Origin: an uncultured Verrucomicrobiota bacterium
GTDB taxonomy: Bacteria > Verrucomicrobiota > Verrucomicrobiia > Opitutales > Opitutaceae
Reading direction: 5' to 3'
DNA length: 5,001 bases
Assembly (NCBI GenBank): GCA_903919625.1
Contig: CAIXIZ010000292.1
Location: forward strand, 1-5,001
Both the position numbers and the translations under genes were made by a program. The notes under the pieces were generated by a model that was not told where the DNA came from, did not search any database, and saw nothing but the letters and a program-made list of their open reading frames with translations. The stretch's first letter is position 1, and every line of letters starts with the position of its first letter. Of the stretch, positions 1 to 5,001 are shown in pieces.

Positions 1-28
1 GCGGGATGAACTGGCGGAGATTGTCTTT

Positions 29-529
29 TCAGGAGGCGTCGGGGCCACGGTATTCGGCGAAGTTGCGCGGCGTTTCGTAGAGCCGCACGGCGTGCAACCT
101 GCCCGGGGGCGGGATATGGGGCGCGATCTGGTTCCAGAACGCGATGACGAGATTTTCGGTCGATGGGATGATACCGCGCAGAAACGGCACCTCCTCGTTG
201 AGGTTGCGATGATCACAACGGTCCACGACGGCGCGGTGCAGGATCCGTTTCAACTCGGCAAGGTCGAGCAAGTAGCCTGTTTCCGGATCGGGCGTGCCAC
301 GCACGGTGACCTCGAGGACATAATTATGGCCGTGCCAGTGCGGATTGGTGCAGAGACCGTATTGCCGCTGGTTCCAGGCAAGGCTTTTCGCCGGGTTGTA
401 GAGCCGGTGGGCGGAGTTGAAGTGCACCTGCCGGGTGATGGAAACCGTTCCCGTGAGCACGCGGGGCCCATGCGGGCGGCTGCGGGTGGACTTCGCGGCA
501 GGCTTGGGCTTGGCGGCGGGACGCGGCAT
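29..529 (-). CDS. 6-pyruvoyl-tetrahydropterin synthase / 6-carboxytetrahydropterin synthase (QueD/PTPS) family protein
   Basis: Member of the COG0720 family, which converts dihydroneopterin triphosphate to 6-pyruvoyl-tetrahydropterin (pterin synthesis) or 6-carboxytetrahydropterin (queuosine precursor); acts in the cytosol. Seen in the 166-aa product: zinc ligands His41 (SAHRL), His66 and His68 (HGHNY), a probable catalytic Cys60, the DHRNLN block at 106-111 giving the Asp/His pair, STEN at 123-126, and YET at 151-153 with the substrate-anchoring Glu152. Cys60 is spaced C-x5-H-G-H, as in animal PTPS (CNNPNGHGHNY), not C-x3-H-G-H as in E. coli QueD, so a true pterin synthase is possible. No queC, queE or folE is visible nearby. 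The first ~28 residues are Pro/Ala/basic and not part of the fold. The ATG at 529 has no Shine-Dalgarno sequence, and a GTG at residue 24 (458-460) is an alternative start. Family assignment is firm; the exact substrate is open. Confidence 0.93.
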   Translation of the reverse strand: MPRPAAKPKPAAKSTRSRPHGPRVLTGTVSITRQVHFNSAHRLYNPAKSLAWNQRQYGLCTNPHWHGHNYVLEVTVRGTPDPETGYLLDLAELKRILHRAVVDRCDHRNLNEEVPFLRGIIPSTENLVIAFWNQIAPHIPPPGRLHAVRLYETPRNFAEYRGPDAS

Positions 530-751
530 GGAGGGTCATTAGGTAACGACATTTCGCCTCCGGTCAACCCGCGCCTGTCGGACCGATTCACCATCCGATT
601 GGCCACAAATGGGCCCAAAGGGCTTGGCGGGGCGGAGATGCGCCCCAGCACGCCGATCAGCGCGACCCCCGCATCAATAAATAGCCGGTGATTTTTTGTG
701 GCCTGCAATCCGGCTCGGTAATTTCTTGCCGCGCCCGCGGCAGGTGCCTTC
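530..751. promoter_or_regulatory. Divergent intergenic region between the pterin synthase and the MBL hydrolase
   Basis: These 222 bp separate two divergently transcribed genes and should hold both promoters. Only weak candidates are visible. On the plus strand, TTGTGG (696-701) and TAATTT (719-724) lie 17 bp apart, each matching the sigma-70 consensus at 3 of 6 positions. An AT-rich patch, AATAAATA (677-684), could serve as a minus-strand -10. A small GCCC-AAA-GGGC hairpin sits at 613-623. I looked for a preQ1-type riboswitch ahead of the minus-strand gene and saw none. Chance ORFs read through the region on both strands, but none has family features. Confidence 0.35.
728..748 (+). promoter_or_regulatory. 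Ribosome binding site of the MBL hydrolase, embedded in inverted repeats
   Basis: AGGTG at 742-746 lies 5 nt before the ATG at 752 and is the best Shine-Dalgarno sequence in the window; it favours that ATG over the in-frame ATG at 761. Immediately upstream is a perfect 6-bp inverted repeat, GCCGCG (728-733) and CGCGGC (736-741), realistically a 5-bp stem with a 4-nt loop. The Shine-Dalgarno sequence itself lies inside a second small palindrome, GGCA-GG-TGCC (739-748). The two structures overlap at 739-741 and cannot both form fully. A regulatory role is only possible, because GC-rich DNA makes such repeats by chance. Confidence 0.4.
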
Positions 752-1561
752 ATGAGCGGCATGAGCTTACGGTTTTGCATCCTCGGCAGCGGCAGCGCGG
801 GCAATTGCGCGCTCCTGCAGACCGAGGGCGCCCGGGTGCTGGTGGATGCCGGTTTTTCTGCGCGCCGGCTAGGCGAGCTCCTCGCGACCGTGGGCGAATC
901 GCTGGAACGCATCGACGCCATTTTTCTCACCCACGAGCACAGCGACCATGCAGCGGGGGTGGGTGGGTTGAAAAAATTTCCCCAGATCAAAGTCTTCGCC
1001 AATGCCGCGACCATGCGCGCCGTCCAGGACGGCCTGGGTCACCGGCCTGCCTGGTCGGTGTTTGAGACGGGCACGCGTTTCACTTTCCGCGATCTCGAGG
1101 TGCGGAGCTTTGCCGTGCCGCATGATGCGCAGGAACCCGTGGGCTTCACGTTTGCGACTGGCCATGAAGGCGACCTGCTCGCGCCCCGCCGTTCGGTCGC
1201 CTGGCTGACTGACCTCGGGCACGCCCCGCAGCACATTCAGGAACAGCTGCGCGACTGCGACGTGCTGGCGGTCGAGTCCAACCACTGCCCGCAGCTGCTC
1301 CAGGCCGACACGAAGCGCCCGTGGTCGACCAAGCAGCGCATCTCCGGCCGCCACGGGCACCTGTCCAATGATGCGATGCGCACGCTCCTGGAGGCGGTGG
1401 CCAGCCCGCGGTGGCGCCATGTTTTTCTCACCCACCTTTCCCGCGACTGCAACAGCCTCGCTGCGGTCGAGGCCGCCATTGGCGGTTTGCGCACCCGGCT
1501 GGCGTGCGAGTTTTCCATCGTCGCCCCCGGCATGGGCACGCCATTCGTCGAACTGGCGTGA
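752..1561 (+). CDS. MBL-fold metallo-hydrolase, WalJ/YycJ (PhnP-like, COG1235) type
   Basis: Predicted cytosolic metal-dependent hydrolase of 269 aa. The relative B. subtilis YycJ/WalJ (about 264 aa) has been linked to DNA exonuclease activity and DNA repair, so a nuclease role is the best inference. The metallo-beta-lactamase ligand set is complete: HEHSDH at 61-66 (His61, His63, Asp65, His66), His124 in VPHDA, Asp154 in TDLG and His228 in LTHLSRDCN. Further family signatures are the N-terminal LGSGSAGN (11-18), ESNHC (175-179) and GRHGHLSN (199-206). The length matches the family and there is no signal peptide or membrane segment. The start at 752 is supported by AGGTG 5 nt upstream. The next gene begins 16 bp after the stop on the same strand, so the two are probably co-transcribed. 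No WalK/WalR two-component genes adjoin it, unlike the Firmicute arrangement. Family call is firm; the substrate is inferred. Confidence 0.93.
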   Translation: MSGMSLRFCILGSGSAGNCALLQTEGARVLVDAGFSARRLGELLATVGESLERIDAIFLTHEHSDHAAGVGGLKKFPQIKVFANAATMRAVQDGLGHRPAWSVFETGTRFTFRDLEVRSFAVPHDAQEPVGFTFATGHEGDLLAPRRSVAWLTDLGHAPQHIQEQLRDCDVLAVESNHCPQLLQADTKRPWSTKQRISGRHGHLSNDAMRTLLEAVASPRWRHVFLTHLSRDCNSLAAVEAAIGGLRTRLACEFSIVAPGMGTPFVELA

Positions 1562-1577
1562 GCTGCTCCGCATTTCC

Positions 1578-2672
1578 ATGAAAGTCCCCTTCCTTGAACT
1601 CTCGCTCCAGCACCGGGCGCTCCGCACCGAAGCGCTCGCGGCGCTCGCGGCGACCTATGACGCCACCCGCTTTTGCCTGGGCAAGGACGTCGATGACTTC
1701 GAGAAAAACTTCGCCGCGACCCTCGGTTATCCGCGCGCCCTGGGGATGAACAGCGGCACCTCGCCGCTCCATGCCGCCTGCATGATCGCCGGCTTCCGTC
1801 CCGGCGACGAAGTCATTGTTCCGCCGTTCACTTTCATTTCGACCGTCTGGGGCGTCAATTATGTCGGCGCGACACCGGTTTTTGCCGACATCGAGGCCGC
1901 GACCTTCAACCTCGATCCCGCCAGGCTGGCCGCCGCCATCACGCCGCGCACCAAGGGTGTCATCGTGGTGCATCTTTTCGGGCAGCCGGCGCGAATGGAT
2001 GAAATCATGACCATTGCACGGCGGCACAACCTGTTCGTCATCGAGGACTGCGCCCAGGCCGTCGGAGCACGTTACCGGGACACGCCGGTCGGGATCATCG
2101 GCGACGCGGGCACGTTCAGCTTTTATCCGACGAAAAATCTCGGCGGGTGCGGCGAGGGCGGCGCCTTTGTCTCGCGGCGCGAGGAAGTGCATACGCAGGC
2201 CCGGCACATCCGGGTGCACGGTTCCGACCGGCGCTATTACCACGACATCGTGGGCGCCAATTTCCGCATGGAGGGCTTCCAGGGTGCGGTGCTCAATGTG
2301 AAGTTGCCGCATCTTGCCACCTGGAACGCCCGCCGCCAGGCCATCGCCGCTCGCTATCTCAGCGGCATCAGGCTCGCTGACGTTATCCTTCCGGCCACGC
2401 CGGATTATGGCGCGAGCGTCTGGCACCAGTTCACCCTGCGCCATCCGCGGCGCGACGCATTGCGCGAACATCTGGCGAAGCACGAAATTGGCACCGACCT
2501 GATTTACCCGGTGCCTTTGCATCTCCAGAAATGCTACACCGTTCTCGGATACGGCCCTGGGGCATTTCCAGTCGCCGAGCAGGCGGCTGCCACCTGCCTG
2601 AGTCTGCCCATTTTCCCCGAACTGACGGATGCGCAGCTCGAGCATGTCATCAGCTCGATCAATTCGTTTTGA
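1578..2672 (+). CDS. DegT/DnrJ/EryC1/StrS family PLP-dependent aminotransferase
   Basis: A 364-aa type I-fold PLP enzyme of the nucleotide-sugar aminotransferase family, which transfers an amino group (usually from glutamate) to a keto-sugar nucleotide for surface polysaccharide or glycoconjugate synthesis. Visible features: N-terminal KVPFLEL; NSGTSPLHAA (58-67) for phosphate binding; PPFTFISTV (82-90); the IEDCAQAVGA block (155-164) with Asp157 for the pyridine nitrogen and Gln160; the PLP lysine Lys186 in SFYPTKNLGG; HGSDRRYYH (214-222) and ANFRMEGFQGAVL (227-239); and PVPLHLQKCY (311-320). The open frame runs upstream to 1368 inside the preceding gene, but homology begins at the ATG at 1578, 16 bp after that gene's stop; its Shine-Dalgarno sequence is weak. 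HGSDRRYYH resembles the 3-amino-sugar enzymes of the WbpE kind. No glycosyltransferase or sugar epimerase/dehydratase genes adjoin it, so the substrate cannot be read from context. Confidence 0.93.
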   Translation: MKVPFLELSLQHRALRTEALAALAATYDATRFCLGKDVDDFEKNFAATLGYPRALGMNSGTSPLHAACMIAGFRPGDEVIVPPFTFISTVWGVNYVGATPVFADIEAATFNLDPARLAAAITPRTKGVIVVHLFGQPARMDEIMTIARRHNLFVIEDCAQAVGARYRDTPVGIIGDAGTFSFYPTKNLGGCGEGGAFVSRREEVHTQARHIRVHGSDRRYYHDIVGANFRMEGFQGAVLNVKLPHLATWNARRQAIAARYLSGIRLADVILPATPDYGASVWHQFTLRHPRRDALREHLAKHEIGTDLIYPVPLHLQKCYTVLGYGPGAFPVAEQAAATCLSLPIFPELTDAQLEHVISSINSF

Positions 2673-2673
2673 G

Positions 2674-2783
2674 CACGGATTAACCCAGATGGACGCAGAT
2701 TAACCGAAACCCTGATGCCCTTTTGGGCCGCTGCGGGGCAATTTGCCCTGGGTTTTATCCGGGTTGACCCGTGCAATCCGTGG
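2674..2783. repeat. Imperfect inverted-repeat element made of ~10-bp units
   Basis: This element nearly fills the 127-bp gap between the aminotransferase and trpF. The left arm (2674-2705) contains three tandem 10-bp units: CGGATTAACC (2676), CAGATGGACG (2686) and CAGATTAACC (2696). The right arm (2750-2783) is a degenerate inverted copy. Its outer end AATCCGTG (2775-2782) is the exact complement of CACGGATT (2674-2681), and further in GATAAAACCC and AACCCGGAT appear on the complementary strand. The ~44-bp centre holds the small hairpin GCCC-TTTT-GGGC (2717-2728) and the near-palindrome GGGCAA-T-TTGCCC (2736-2748). From memory, intergenic repeats of the form 'CACGGATTAACACAGAT...' recur in Verrucomicrobiota, Planctomycetota and some other phyla. 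There is no poly-T tract, so it is not an ordinary terminator. Confidence 0.65.
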
Positions 2784-2799
2784 TCAAGTCTTCCCGGTC

Positions 2800-3450
2800 A
2801 TGATTGACGGCATCCGGCTCAAAGTCTGCGGCCTCACGACTCTGGTGGACGCCGAGTTCGCCGATGCCTGCGGCGCGGACTTCCTGGGCTTCATCTTTTA
2901 CCCGCCGTCACCGCGGAGCATCACGCTCACCCAGTTTCAGGCGATGCATGCCAAACTGCCACCGCGCAAGAAAGTCGCCGTGAGCGTGTCACCGACCATG
3001 GAGGAACTGCGGGCCCAGGCCGAAGCCGGAGCGGATTATTTTCAGATCCATTTTCCAACGGAGACCCCGTTGTCCACCGTCCAGGCGTGGTCGAAGACGG
3101 TTGGCTCCGGCAAACTGTGGCTGGCGCCGAAACTGCCTCCGGACACCGATCTGGCCGACGCGTTGCTGCCGCTGGCGGGCACCTTCCTGCTCGACACGTT
3201 TCACGCGGAGAAATTTGGCGGCACGGGTGAGACCGGCGACTGGGCGAAATTTGCCCGGCACCAGACGGCGCAGCCAAAACGCACCTGGATTCTGTCCGGC
3301 GGGCTAAATCCGGAAAACATCGGGGAAGCGATGCGGGTGAGCGGGGCAAAATTCGTGGACGTAAGCAGCGGAGTCGAGTCGGCGCCGGGAGTGAAAGACC
3401 ACCCGAAGCTCAAGCGGTTCGTGGTGCGCTTACACGAGAGCCGGGTCTAG
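2800..3450 (+). CDS. trpF: Phosphoribosylanthranilate isomerase (tryptophan biosynthesis)
   Basis: Catalyses the Amadori rearrangement of N-(5'-phosphoribosyl)anthranilate to CdRP, the third step from chorismate to tryptophan, in the cytosol. The 216-aa product has the usual length of this (beta/alpha)8 barrel. Visible features: KVCGLT (8-13) with catalytic base Cys10; [12 protein letters not shown] (30-41); catalytic acid Asp132 in [14 protein letters not shown] (130-143), whose GGTG loop binds phosphate; [10 protein letters not shown] (165-174); and [15 protein letters not shown] (186-200), the second phosphate loop. The open frame extends 19 codons upstream through repeat DNA, but the fold starts at the ATG at 2800. 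No Shine-Dalgarno sequence precedes it. No other trp gene lies in the window, so it is either isolated or separated from its pathway. Its last 21 bp overlap the end of the convergent ogt gene. Confidence 0.96.
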   Translation: MIDGIRLKVCGLTTLVDAEFADACGADFLGFIFYPPSPRSITLTQFQAMHAKLPPRKKVAVSVSPTMEELRAQAEAGADYFQIHFPTETPLSTVQAWSKTVGSGKLWLAPKLPPDTDLADALLPLAGTFLLDTFHAEKFGGTGETGDWAKFARHQTAQPKRTWILSGGLNPENIGEAMRVSGAKFVDVSSGVESAPGVKDHPKLKRFVVRLHESRV

Positions 3451-3924
3451 GGCGCCCTCATGGGTCAGCAGCCAGCGTTTGTTATCCATCCCGCCGGAAT
3501 AACCGGTGAGCGAGCCGTCAGCGCCGATGACGCGATGGCAGGGCACGATGACGCAGATGGGATTGGTGGCGTTGGCCCGGCCGACCGCACGGGCGGAACT
3601 GCCGAGCTGGCGGGCGAGTTCGCCATAGCTGCGCGTCTTACCAAACGGAATCTTCTGCAACGCCTGCCACACGCGCAGCTGAAACTCCGAGCCGGCGGGC
3701 GCGAGTGCCAGGTCGAACTCACGCCGCCTTCCGGAAAAATAGTCCAGCACCTGCTCCCGCGCCGCCGCCGCCAAGCCAGTGTCACTTATTAAGTGACACT
3801 CGGCAGGGGGGAGGGGGAGTGCGTCGGGGGGGCCGAAGCCGGCGGCGACCACTGCGCCGGCGGCGTTGACGGCGAGGGTGAAAGCCCCTGTCGGGGTGGA
3901 AAAAGTGGAATGATACCAGGTCAT
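3430..3924 (-). CDS. ogt: Methylated-DNA-[protein]-cysteine S-methyltransferase (O6-alkylguanine-DNA alkyltransferase)
   Basis: A suicidal DNA-repair protein that moves the alkyl group from O6-alkylguanine (or O4-alkylthymine) to its own cysteine. In the 164-aa product the C-terminal domain is complete: [10 protein letters not shown] (99-108) with Tyr100, the arginine finger Arg112 in [12 protein letters not shown] (111-122), Asn121, the active site PCHRV (128-132) with nucleophile Cys129 and His130, and GYSGG (141-145). The N-terminal domain (1-75) is of the short, variable Ogt type and lacks the Ada Cys-rich sensor and HTH. Its ATG shares 4 bp (ATGA) with the stop of the upstream alkA-like gene, and no Shine-Dalgarno sequence is present, so translational coupling is likely. 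Codons 42-50 lie in a perfect 23-bp palindrome, and the Pro-rich stretch before them (31-40) is encoded by a G-tract cluster on the opposite strand. The 3' end overlaps trpF by 21 bp. Confidence 0.96.
   Translation of the reverse strand: MTWYHSTFSTPTGAFTLAVNAAGAVVAAGFGPPDALPLPPAECHLISDTGLAAAAREQVLDYFSGRRREFDLALAPAGSEFQLRVWQALQKIPFGKTRSYGELARQLGSSARAVGRANATNPICVIVPCHRVIGADGSLTGYSGGMDNKRWLLTHEGALDPALV
3778..3800. repeat. Perfect 23-bp palindrome inside ogt
   Basis: AGTGTCACTTA (3778-3788) and TAAGTGACACT (3790-3800) are exact reverse complements around a single central T at 3789. The symmetry stops at both ends (C/C at 3777 and 3801). It is read in frame by ogt and encodes residues of the variable linker between the N-terminal domain and the helix before the catalytic domain. 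Its AT-rich core contrasts with the GC-rich surroundings. It could be a mobile palindromic repeat tolerated in a loop, a transcription-factor site, or an RNA hairpin. Confidence 0.8.
3806..3832 (+). other. G-tract cluster, possible G-quadruplex
   Basis: Three runs of 6, 5 and 7 guanines (3806-3811, 3813-3817, 3826-3832) lie within 27 bp on the plus strand. The 7-G run can supply two G3 tracts, so four G3 tracts with short loops are available. On the minus strand this DNA encodes the Pro-rich linker of Ogt (PPDALPLPP), so codon content alone could explain it. It starts 6 bp from the 23-bp palindrome. Confidence 0.4.
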
Positions 3925-5001
3925 GTCGGAATTGGTTGGGGGAGCTGCCAGAGGTGCGCGGTGGCCAGGCTTCGGTGCGGCGCAAAGACGGCCATCAGCC
4001 GGCGCGTGGCATCAGCGTCAGGGCGTTCCTCCAGCTTGAGCAGGGATTGCAGTCCGCTGGTCAGGCCAGTATCGCCTAGTGGCACGCAGTCGGCGAAGCC
4101 CAGGGCGCGCATCATGAGGTAGTTGACCGACCAAGGGCCGAGTCCGCGCACGGCCAGCAAAGTGCGCTCGGCCCGCGTGGCCGACATGGTCCGGAGCGCG
4201 GCGAGGTCGAGCTGTCCGTCTACGATCATCCGGGCGGTGGCGATGAGGTAATCGGCCTTCTGGCGGGAAAATTGCAACGGCAGCAAATCGCCTGGCTCCA
4301 GGGCGGCGACAGCGGCGGGTGTCGCCGGGGCGTGCAACCCGGCGCCGAGCGGCGCGCTCACGCGTTCGACGAGCCGGCGCATCAGCACCCGCGCAAACGA
4401 CAGGTTGATCTGCTGTCCGATGATCGCCCACAGCAGTCCATCGAATACCGAGGGCGTCTGCGTGATGCGCAGTTCGGTTCGCTGGGCGACGAGCCGGCCA
4501 AGGCCCAGCCGTCGCGCCAGCCGGGCAAAGGCCGCCGCATCCTGATCCAGCCCGAGCATGCCGACGACGAGGGCGTGGGCCTCGATGGCGGGGCCACCGG
4601 AGATTTCCGCGCGCACCTCCTTCGTCCCAAGCTGCAAAGTAAGCATGGCCGGACCCGTACTCAATTGGACCGCACTGGTATGGACATTGCCTTCCATCCG
4701 TTCCGTAAGGCTATGCGGGTCGCGGCCCAACGCCCGTCGGAGATAACCGGTCAGATAGCCGTCGGGCAGGGTGATGGTGAATTCACGTGCCACCCGCAGC
4801 GCGCGCCAGGCGGCGGGGGTGAGACCATTGCGCTGACGAAAATGTCCATGAAATACGGAAAGCGATGCAAAGCCTGCGTCTAGTGCGACGGTGGCGAGTG
4901 AAGCATTTCCGGCCAACAAAGCGTGTTGGGCGGCGGCAAGCTTTGCGCGTAACAGCAGGTCGGCGGGCGTGGTATGGTAGTGCTGGCGGAACAGTTCAAA
5001 C
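3921..5001 (-). CDS. alkA: AlkA-type DNA-3-methyladenine glycosylase II with N-terminal AraC/Ada-type HTH, 5' end outside the window
   Basis: A base-excision glycosylase that removes alkylated bases such as 3-methyladenine. A stop-free frame of 359 codons runs from 5000 to the TGA at 3921-3923, and the gene continues past the window edge. Residues 1-70 are the C-terminal part of an AraC-type DNA-binding domain: [20 protein letters not shown], then the second HTH with [13 protein letters not shown] (38-50) and [10 protein letters not shown] (59-68). Residues ~73-160 fit the AlkA N-terminal domain ([14 protein letters not shown]). Residues ~180-355 form the HhH-GPD domain: [17 protein letters not shown] (182-198), the helix-hairpin-helix [18 protein letters not shown] (284-301), and Asp310 in GDTGL at the place of E. 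coli AlkA Asp238. The TTG at 4917-4919 is not a true start because it lies inside the HTH. An Ada-like Cys-rich methyl-sensing domain probably lies upstream, as in actinobacterial Ada-AlkA fusions. It overlaps ogt by ATGA. Confidence 0.93.
   Translation of the reverse strand, partial: FELFRQHYHTTPADLLLRAKLAAAQHALLAGNASLATVALDAGFASLSVFHGHFRQRNGLTPAAWRALRVAREFTITLPDGYLTGYLRRALGRDPHSLTERMEGNVHTSAVQLSTGPAMLTLQLGTKEVRAEISGGPAIEAHALVVGMLGLDQDAAAFARLARRLGLGRLVAQRTELRITQTPSVFDGLLWAIIGQQINLSFARVLMRRLVERVSAPLGAGLHAPATPAAVAALEPGDLLPLQFSRQKADYLIATARMIVDGQLDLAALRTMSATRAERTLLAVRGLGPWSVNYLMMRALGFADCVPLGDTGLTSGLQSLLKLEERPDADATRRLMAVFAPHRSLATAHLWQLPQPIPT

Noticed and set aside
92..691. Plus-strand open frame of 199 codons over the pterin synthase gene
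   Set aside because: It is antisense to a gene with clear zinc and catalytic motifs and has no family features of its own.
530..751. preQ1 riboswitch upstream of the QueD/PTPS gene
   Set aside because: No sequence resembling the preQ1 aptamer core could be seen on the minus strand.
250..1014. Minus-strand open frame of 254 codons spanning the intergenic region and parts of both flanking genes
   Set aside because: It overlaps two well-supported genes in other frames and is rich in Pro/Arg/Ser, typical of GC-rich chance translation; no domain is visible.
1368..1577. Upstream extension of the aminotransferase frame to 1368
   Set aside because: These 70 codons overlap the conserved C-terminal part of the MBL hydrolase, including its last metal-ligand motif, and lack homology to the aminotransferase fold.
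1632..1652. 9-bp tandem repeat GCGCTCGCG in the aminotransferase
   Set aside because: It encodes an ordinary Ala/Leu-rich helix; two units are explained by codon bias in GC-rich DNA.
1428..2645. Long minus-strand open frame (405 codons) opposite the aminotransferase
   Set aside because: It is antisense to a gene with complete catalytic motifs, shows no recognisable family features, and long antisense frames are common in GC-rich DNA.
2717..2748. Intrinsic terminator after the aminotransferase
   Set aside because: The hairpins are short (4-6 bp) and are not followed by a T-tract; they are better described as the centre of the repeat element.
2743..2799. Upstream extension of trpF into the repeat
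   Set aside because: The 19 extra codons come from the inverted-repeat DNA and precede the first barrel strand; the ATG at 2800 gives the normal family length.
4272..4883. Plus-strand open frame of 203 codons opposite the AlkA-like gene
   Set aside because: It is a shadow of the HTH/glycosylase coding sequence, with low-complexity Gln/Arg/Gly content and no recognisable motif.
4917..4919. TTG as the start codon of the AlkA-like gene
   Set aside because: The frame stays open and homologous upstream (AraC-type HTH residues down to position 5000), so the true start is outside the window.

Overview
The window is high-GC, gene-dense bacterial DNA with six protein genes and no RNA genes, CRISPR array or transposase. 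A Gram-negative organism, possibly a Verrucomicrobiota (Opitutales-like) bacterium, is suggested by the weak or absent Shine-Dalgarno sequences at most starts, by an intergenic repeat of a type I associate with that group and its relatives, and by the character of the proteins. This placement is an inference with low to moderate confidence.

Layout. Positions 29-529 (minus) encode a 6-pyruvoyl-tetrahydropterin synthase / 6-carboxytetrahydropterin synthase family enzyme. A 222-bp divergent intergenic region follows. A plus-strand run then begins with a WalJ/YycJ-type metallo-beta-lactamase-fold hydrolase (752-1561) and, 16 bp later, a PLP-dependent DegT/DnrJ/EryC1/StrS sugar aminotransferase (1578-2672). 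A 127-bp gap (2673-2799) is almost filled by an imperfect inverted-repeat element built from ~10-bp units. Next is trpF (2800-3450), phosphoribosylanthranilate isomerase of tryptophan synthesis. Facing it, and overlapping its 3' end by 21 bp, is a minus-strand DNA alkylation-repair pair: an AraC-type-HTH/AlkA fusion glycosylase (3921 to beyond 5001, 5' end outside the window) and ogt, an O6-alkylguanine-DNA alkyltransferase (3430-3924). The two are joined by a 4-bp ATGA stop/start overlap.

How the genes fit together. The alkA-ogt pair is a coherent unit. The HTH part belongs to the Ada family of alkylation sensors, AlkA excises alkylated bases and Ogt reverses O6-alkylguanine, so this looks like a rearranged adaptive-response operon. 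The hydrolase/aminotransferase/trpF run shares a direction but no obvious pathway.

The strongest unexplained signals are non-coding in nature. They are a perfect 23-bp palindrome inside the ogt coding sequence (3778-3800) next to a G-tract cluster (3806-3832), and the inverted repeat upstream of trpF. I see no convincing novel multi-gene system here.
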